This document shows positions 58,318 through 64,000 of a stretch of DNA of 64,000 nt, one piece after another. The notes below the pieces were generated by a model. That model did no database searches. It worked only from the letters and a program-made list of their open reading frames with translations, and had not been told where the DNA came from. Source of the DNA: Rheinheimera sp. (GTDB lineage Bacteria; Pseudomonadota; Gammaproteobacteria; Enterobacterales; Alteromonadaceae); NCBI GenBank assembly GCA_003543135.1, contig DPJG01000023.1:186001-250000 (forward strand), read 5' to 3'. Made by a program: the position numbers and the translations under genes. Numbering within the stretch: position 1 is the stretch's first letter; every line of letters begins with the position of its first letter.

Positions 58318-58938
58318 ATGAATTTATTTAAAACCGCATTTTGTCAGCTCATCACGGCTTGCTTGCTGCTGCTCAGCACCTCGTCCAACGCAGCGCTGAT
58401 TCGTATTGAAACCGATCAACAGCAATATCAAACCGGCGACACTGTGACCGCCTGGCTCAGGGTTGAAAATGCCACTGAAACCCTGACCGGCTTTTTCCTG
58501 GCGCTGCAATATCAGCCAGCACAGCTTTGGTTAGAAAGCTGGACTTTTGGCACTGGTTTTGACGACGGTTTTGGCTCTTATGCGTATTCAGCCCATGATT
58601 TAATCAACGGCAAACTGTCACTGGAAGAATATGCTGACTGGGCGGCCGATCTGGACCTGTTAATGGCGCAGCAGCAACAAGGTTTTGTGCTGGCCGCCTT
58701 TAAATTTACCGTAAAAAAAGCGGGCAACTTTGTCCTGGAACTTGATAACAGCTATCTGGGCTTCCTTGGCTCAAGCGCCAATATGCTCAGCCCTATCTGG
58801 GCGGGTGTCAGTATTCAGGTGACCGACCCTACAGCTGTCCCTGCACCGCCATCAGCACTTTTGATGTTGTGCCCGCTGTTATGGCTGAGTCTGCGTCGTA
58901 CTTTGTCTGTAAAACGCACAAAAGCAATGCTGTCATAA
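58318..58938 (+). CDS. Cohesin-like exported protein with PEP-CTERM-type tail
   Basis: 206 aa. Signal peptide to about residue 25 (LLLLSTSSNAA). A beta-sandwich with cohesin-like spacing follows (YQTGDTVTAWLRVENATETL, TGFFLALQYQPAQLWLESW, GFVLAAFKFTVKKAGNFVLE). The C-terminus is VPAPPSALLM, a hydrophobic stretch and a basic LRR end, the layout of a PEP-CTERM sorting signal recognised by exosortase. It begins 24 bases after the dockerin-bearing collagenase, so it is probably its partner and surface anchor. Cohesin identity is by pattern only. Confidence 0.7.
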   Translation: MNLFKTAFCQLITACLLLLSTSSNAALIRIETDQQQYQTGDTVTAWLRVENATETLTGFFLALQYQPAQLWLESWTFGTGFDDGFGSYAYSAHDLINGKLSLEEYADWAADLDLLMAQQQQGFVLAAFKFTVKKAGNFVLELDNSYLGFLGSSANMLSPIWAGVSIQVTDPTAVPAPPSALLMLCPLLWLSLRRTLSVKRTKAMLS

Positions 58939-58955
58939 CCACAGTACTGGTTATT

Positions 58956-58983
58956 GCAGAGCCTGCTGATCAGCAGGCTCTGC
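58956..58983. terminator. 28-bp perfect palindrome, bidirectional hairpin
   Basis: GCAGAGCCTGCTGA followed by its exact reverse complement. It lies between the convergent cohesin-like gene and the lipoprotein gene. There is no immediate T run (TTTTT appears about 10 bases later), so termination is likely but not certain. Confidence 0.6.
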
Positions 58984-59049
58984 AACTTCGCTTTTTCCAA
59001 CAACTCCTTTTGAGGCTCAGGCTAAAACACCAGCAAACGACAGGTGCTT

Positions 59050-59670
59050 TTAGCGTGACGCTGAAAAAAACATACCCTGCTGACAATCTGTGGGTGCTTT
59101 GTCACCTTGTGGGAATAACCTGATTTGGTCATAACTGCCTTTGTCGAACGGTTTGATCACCAGCTGTTCAAATTCGGTGGCCACTGTTGCAATGTACTGG
59201 CCTTGTGAGCTCAGAGCGTCGATGTCGGCCTGATGACTGTCCACCACGGCGCTTATTTTGTTGCTGAATTCGGCCTGTTGCGCTAACAGTTGTGGGTCCG
59301 GTCCCTTGCGCTGCCCGACCTGCTGTTCTATCTGACTGGTCAGATGCTCAAGCGCTTTGCTCTGCGTTGCCAGTTCCAGTTCCATTTGTTTGAGTGGTGC
59401 TTCGAGCTGTTTCATTCGCTGCTCTGCAAGCTGTAATTCCTGATATAACTTCAGCTCCTGTGCATTCAGAGGGCGCTCTGACAGCACTTTACAGTCTTTC
59501 AGTACCTGCAACTGATAGCCGCTACCGCCAGAGTTTTGTGACTGAGTTCCGGCATTGGCAAGCGCTGAGCTGTCCGCGGCAGCACCAGCGTTGCTACAGG
59601 CACCAAGCTGCAGTGCGGTTAAAACCAACACAGGGGCAATAAATTTCAGATGTTTGGGTAAATGGATCAT
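59050..59670 (-). CDS. Putative coiled-coil lipoprotein
   Basis: The start at 59670 (GGAG upstream) gives 206 aa: MIHLPKHLKFIAPVLVLTAL with lipobox LGAC, so probably lipid-anchored. A Ser/Gly/Ala-rich spacer follows, then a long coiled coil (LKLYQELQLAEQRMKQLEAP and onward) and a C-terminal domain with one more Cys (DCQQGMFFSASR). No named family recognised. It is convergent with the cohesin-like gene. Confidence 0.65.
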   Translation of the reverse strand: MIHLPKHLKFIAPVLVLTALQLGACSNAGAAADSSALANAGTQSQNSGGSGYQLQVLKDCKVLSERPLNAQELKLYQELQLAEQRMKQLEAPLKQMELELATQSKALEHLTSQIEQQVGQRKGPDPQLLAQQAEFSNKISAVVDSHQADIDALSSQGQYIATVATEFEQLVIKPFDKGSYDQIRLFPQGDKAPTDCQQGMFFSASR

Positions 59671-59844
59671 AACAGGCTCCGCATTCAGGTAAAAATCTGC
59701 AAATAGTTTGCATAACGACATAGTCGGACCCAGTCGCCGAAAAGTTTGGTTTTTTCTTTATGGACTGACAAAACCACTTTGTGATCAGCAAATGAAACAA
59801 TGCCAAAGTCAGCTGAAAAGGCTTTGTTTAGAAGCCTTTATTTT

Positions 59845-59879
59845 AAAAAAAGAGCCGGGCTGACCCCGGCTCTTTTTAG
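59845..59879. terminator. Terminator downstream of the malic enzyme gene
   Basis: AGAGCCGGG, loop, CCCGGCTCT with an A run on one side and TTTTT on the other; it can act on both strands. It lies 36 bases beyond the leftward malic enzyme stop codon. Confidence 0.88.
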
Positions 59880-59914
59880 CATTGATGGTAACGGCGGCTT
59901 ATCACCGCATATGC

Positions 59915-61609
59915 TTAACTGCTCACCCTTTTATACTGACGGTATTCAGGTTTCCAGAAATTGGCGTTTATTTTTTTCTGCAGACTTTCGTCATCCAGCT
60001 CCAGCGCATGGCCTTGTTGCATCGCAACCTTGGCTACTTCAAAAGCGATTTTTTTCGACAGTTCAGCAAGTTGGGTCAGTGGTGGCAATAAACCACCCTC
60101 GCCTGTGTTGGCAAGCGGCGACGCTGCCGCCAGGGTTTCACTGGCAGTTCTGAGCATCTCATCGCTGATGCGTTTGGCTTTAACCGCCAGCACACCGAGG
60201 CCAATACCCGGGAAGATGTAGCTGTTATTGCACTGGGCTATCGGATAAAATTTACCTTGATATTCAATAGGTTTAAACGGGCTGCCGGTTGCGATAATCA
60301 CCTTGCCTTCTGTCCATTCAATAATTTTTTCCGGTCTGGCTTCAATCTGCTTAATTGGGTTACTGAGCGGCATAATGATCGGCAGCTCACAGTGTTTTTT
60401 CATCGCCTTGACCACAGCTTCGGTAAACAAACCAGCCACACCGGATACGCCAATTAAAATATCGGGTTTGGCGCAGTTCATCACATCACGCAATGACGCA
60501 TAATCACCACTAAAAGACCAATCGGCAATAGCGTCTTTTTGCTGTACCAATGCCTGCTGGAAGTCACGTAAATCGCTCATACCTTCGGTCAATAAACCAA
60601 AACGGTCGACCATATACACCTGACTGCGCGCTTTGGCATCCGTTAAACCTTCTGACACCATTTGGCTGATGACTTGCTCGGCAATACCACAACCGGCAGA
60701 ACCAGCGCCGACAAACACCACTTTCTGGCTGGACAATTTCTGGCCTTTGGAGCGACAGGCCGCCAGTAAAGTGCCGACTGTCACAGCAGCTGTGCCCTGA
60801 ATATCATCGTTAAAACAGCAGATCTGGTCGCGGTAGCGTTTTAACAACGGCATGGCATTGGGCTGGGCAAAATCTTCAAACTGCACCATAGCCTCAGGCC
60901 AGCGGCGTTTGACGGCTTTGATAAATTTATCAACAAATTCGTAGTATTCATCGCCAGTAATACGGCGGTGACGGTTGCCCATGTAATAAGGATCGTTCAG
61001 CAGCTTTTCGTTGTTGGTGCCTACATCCAGGCACACCGGCAAGGTATAAGCCGGGCTGATCCCACCACAAGCTGTGTATAACGACAACTTGCCAATAGAA
61101 ATGCCCATACCGCCAATGCCCTGGTCACCAAGACCCAGCACCCGCTCACCATCTGTGACCACTATAACTTTCACTTTTTTCTTGGTGGCGCTTCTGAGCA
61201 CATCATCGAGTTGGTCGCGGTCGCTGTACGAAATAAACAAACCACGGGCGCTGCGGTAAATATCAGAAAACCGCTCACAGGCATCACCCACTGTTGGCGT
61301 ATAGATGATGGGCAGCATTTCTTCTAAGTGGTTTTGCAACAAACGGTGAAACAAAGTTTCGTTGTTATCCTGCACCACCCGCAGATAAATGTGTTTGTTA
61401 ATCGGCTCTTCAAAAGATGAATATTGCATGTAGGCGCGAGCCGCCTGTTCTTCAATAGTTTCATAACGCGGTGGCAATAAACCTGTCAGGTTAAAAGCAG
61501 CACGCTCTTCGCGGCTAAATGCACTGCCTTTATTTAATAAAGGGGTTTCCAATAAAGCCGGTCCGGCGTAATGAATATACAAAGGGGTATTTTGCTCTGA
61601 CTGACGCAT
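59915..61609 (-). CDS. maeA: NAD-dependent malic enzyme (malate to pyruvate)
   Basis: 564 aa, the E. coli MaeA (SfcA) length. Oxidatively decarboxylates malate to pyruvate. Substrate and metal motifs are [33 protein letters not shown] ([14 protein letters not shown] here) and [12 protein letters not shown]; the Rossmann motif is [15 protein letters not shown]. The start [20 protein letters not shown] is typical. Monocistronic, with its own terminator. Confidence 0.95.
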   Translation of the reverse strand: MRQSEQNTPLYIHYAGPALLETPLLNKGSAFSREERAAFNLTGLLPPRYETIEEQAARAYMQYSSFEEPINKHIYLRVVQDNNETLFHRLLQNHLEEMLPIIYTPTVGDACERFSDIYRSARGLFISYSDRDQLDDVLRSATKKKVKVIVVTDGERVLGLGDQGIGGMGISIGKLSLYTACGGISPAYTLPVCLDVGTNNEKLLNDPYYMGNRHRRITGDEYYEFVDKFIKAVKRRWPEAMVQFEDFAQPNAMPLLKRYRDQICCFNDDIQGTAAVTVGTLLAACRSKGQKLSSQKVVFVGAGSAGCGIAEQVISQMVSEGLTDAKARSQVYMVDRFGLLTEGMSDLRDFQQALVQQKDAIADWSFSGDYASLRDVMNCAKPDILIGVSGVAGLFTEAVVKAMKKHCELPIIMPLSNPIKQIEARPEKIIEWTEGKVIIATGSPFKPIEYQGKFYPIAQCNNSYIFPGIGLGVLAVKAKRISDEMLRTASETLAAASPLANTGEGGLLPPLTQLAELSKKIAFEVAKVAMQQGHALELDDESLQKKINANFWKPEYRQYKRVSS

Positions 61610-61750
61610 AAAAATCCTGATCTGGTGGCCATCTGGCGGAAAATTGTAGAGAGTTTACCTGTTGTAGCGCCTCGTAGTAAAATTTCACTGAACTGGTCGG
61701 ACTTTTGCCTGAAAGCGCTACAATTGCTTCACATTGTTGTTTTATTACGT

Positions 61751-62179
61751 CTAACGCTTAAATTTGGTTTCCAACACCACCGCGGAATTGGTCCGCTCCA
61801 CCCCATCCAGATTACCAATATCATCCAGTAGGTGACTCAGCTGCTCTGTGCTTTGCGCCTGCACCACAGCAATGAGATCGTATTCACCACTAATGGCATA
61901 AAGCTCTGATATTTGTGGAATTTGTTTAAGCTCCACATTGGTTTTAGTGGTGAGTTTTTGTTTAACCTTAATAGACACATGGGCTGACACCAGGCTACTG
62001 ACAAACTTGTCGCCATATTCCACCACATAACCTTTAATCACGCCGGTTTGTTCCAGCCTGGCAATGCGGGTTTGCACTGTAGAACGCGACAAATTTAACA
62101 ATCTGGCTAAATCCGACACGCTGGTTCTGGCGTTGGTGCGCAGAATAGAAAGTAACCGCTCGTCTTCTTTGCTTAGCAT
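61751..62179 (-). CDS. Lrp/AsnC-family transcriptional regulator
   Basis: The start at ATG 62179 gives 142 aa: MLSKEDERLLSILRTNARTS, helix-turn-helix SDLARLLNLSRSTVQTRIAR, and a RAM ligand-binding domain (ISELYAISGEYDLIAVVQAQ, LDDIGNLDGVERTNSAVVLE). It is divergent from astC, so it probably responds to an amino acid and regulates the arginine succinyltransferase genes; that target is inferred from position only. Confidence 0.88.
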   Translation of the reverse strand: MLSKEDERLLSILRTNARTSVSDLARLLNLSRSTVQTRIARLEQTGVIKGYVVEYGDKFVSSLVSAHVSIKVKQKLTTKTNVELKQIPQISELYAISGEYDLIAVVQAQSTEQLSHLLDDIGNLDGVERTNSAVVLETKFKR

Positions 62180-62311
62180 TTTGATTACCACCACCGTTAA
62201 ATTGACTAAATAAACATGAAATATGTCAATAATGCTACTGCATTTTGGTGGTTCTGCTCAATATAATAAGGGATACCCCAAAGAATACCGGCACAACCGG
62301 TTTACAACTGA

Positions 62312-63544
<1,233 letters not shown>

Positions 63545-63568
63545 TCCGCAAAAAGAACTGACGCAGAA

Positions 63569-63598
63569 TAAAAGCCACGGTCTGATCCGTGGCTTTTA
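63569..63598 (+). terminator. Hairpin between astC and astA
   Basis: TAAAAGCCACGG, loop TCTGAT, CCGTGGCTTTTA. A strong stem ending in TTTTA, about 25 bases after astC. Read-through to astA must occur or astA has its own promoter; the hairpin may lower downstream expression. Confidence 0.75.
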
Positions 63599-63689
63599 TC
63601 CTCGCGGCACCACGGGTTCTTACTGACGGTTTACCTTAGTTTTAAACCTTTGTAATGAGCAACACAGGCTCTGTTGAGGACAACATAAG

Positions 63690-64000
63690 ATGTTATTGAT
63701 CCGCCCGATCCAACAATCGGACTACCCGGCACTGATGCAAATTGCCATTGAATCAGGCGCTGGCTTTACATCGCTGCCGGTGAATGAGCAGAAACTCAAA
63801 CAAAAAATCGCTCACTCAGAACATAGTTTTGCCATCGACACCGATAAACCCGGCAATCAGGGTTATTTGTTTGTGCTGGAAGACACCACCACAGGGGAGA
63901 TCCTGGGCACCTCAGGCATTGAAGCTTCTGTCGGTTTAACCAATCCGCTGTACCATTTTCATAAAAGTACCGTTATCCACCACTCGAATGAACTGAATGT
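63690..64000 (+). CDS. astA: Arginine N-succinyltransferase subunit, partial
   Basis: First step of the AST pathway of arginine catabolism. The ATG at 63690 (TTGAGGA upstream) gives MLLIRPIQQSDYPALMQIAI, then ESGAGFTSLPVNEQKLKQKI and LFVLEDTTTGEILGTSGIEA, the AstA N-terminal acyltransferase signature. The reading frame is open at base 64000, so the C-terminal two-thirds are outside the window. Confidence 0.93.
   Translation, partial: MLLIRPIQQSDYPALMQIAIESGAGFTSLPVNEQKLKQKIAHSEHSFAIDTDKPGNQGYLFVLEDTTTGEILGTSGIEASVGLTNPLYHFHKSTVIHHSNELN

Overview
The flanks of this window are chromosomal DNA of a gammaproteobacterium. The gene order ubiG / gyrA-serC-aroA-cmk-rpsA-ihfB-lapA-lapB-pyrF-cvrA on the left, and a collagenase, an NAD malic enzyme, an AsnC-type regulator and astC-astA on the right, fits a marine or aquatic Alteromonadales/Chromatiaceae-type bacterium such as Rheinheimera, Alishewanella or Shewanella. 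I would not name a genus with confidence. No rRNA, tRNA or CRISPR array was seen.

Between about 13.7 and 54.96 kb two unrelated prophages sit head to tail. Three direct-repeat, dif-like sites (A at 13698-13727, B at 20767-20794, C at 54933-54960) mark the junctions. Element 1 (A to B, about 7.1 kb) is a filamentous phage (Inoviridae). On the minus strand it has three small early genes, a Rep initiator, a probable ssDNA-binding protein, two very small membrane proteins, the major coat, a long hairpin, the pIII adsorption protein, a pVI-like protein, Zot and a small membrane protein. A divergent repressor at its right end has two 17-bp operators. Element 2 (B to C, 34.2 kb) is a P2/HP1/K139-like myovirus with its head, tail, lysis, replication, methylase and repressor genes. 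It has no integrase, transposase or other recombinase gene that I can find.

The main hypothesis is that element 2, like element 1, uses the host XerC/XerD recombinases at the chromosome-dimer-resolution site. In support, both its ends are dif-like with an intact TGTATA centre and TTATGTTAAAT XerD arm. The place where HP1-like phages carry int, between repressor and att, is only about 100 bp. The first gene inside attL encodes a small DNA-binding-type protein that resembles, from memory, the DUF3653/XafT family of phage-borne XerD activators. A tailed phage that has replaced its integrase with host Xer recombination would be unusual.

Within element 2, terminase and portal (P, Q) are read rightward. 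All other late genes are read leftward from the scaffold-protease gene O to a repeat-rich tail protein. The early operon runs leftward from about 54.24 kb to the replication initiator and the zinc-finger late activator, with a RelE/HigA-type toxin-antitoxin pair beyond it. Two programmed -1 frameshifts are suggested. One is the expected E/E' tail chaperone. The other is a dnaX-type A AAA AAG site leading into the small-terminase gene, which has no normal start codon at its expected N-terminus.

In the right flank, a secreted M9 collagenase carries a C-terminal dockerin-like module, and the next gene encodes a cohesin-like exported protein with a PEP-CTERM-type tail. They may form an enzyme-anchor pair on the cell surface.
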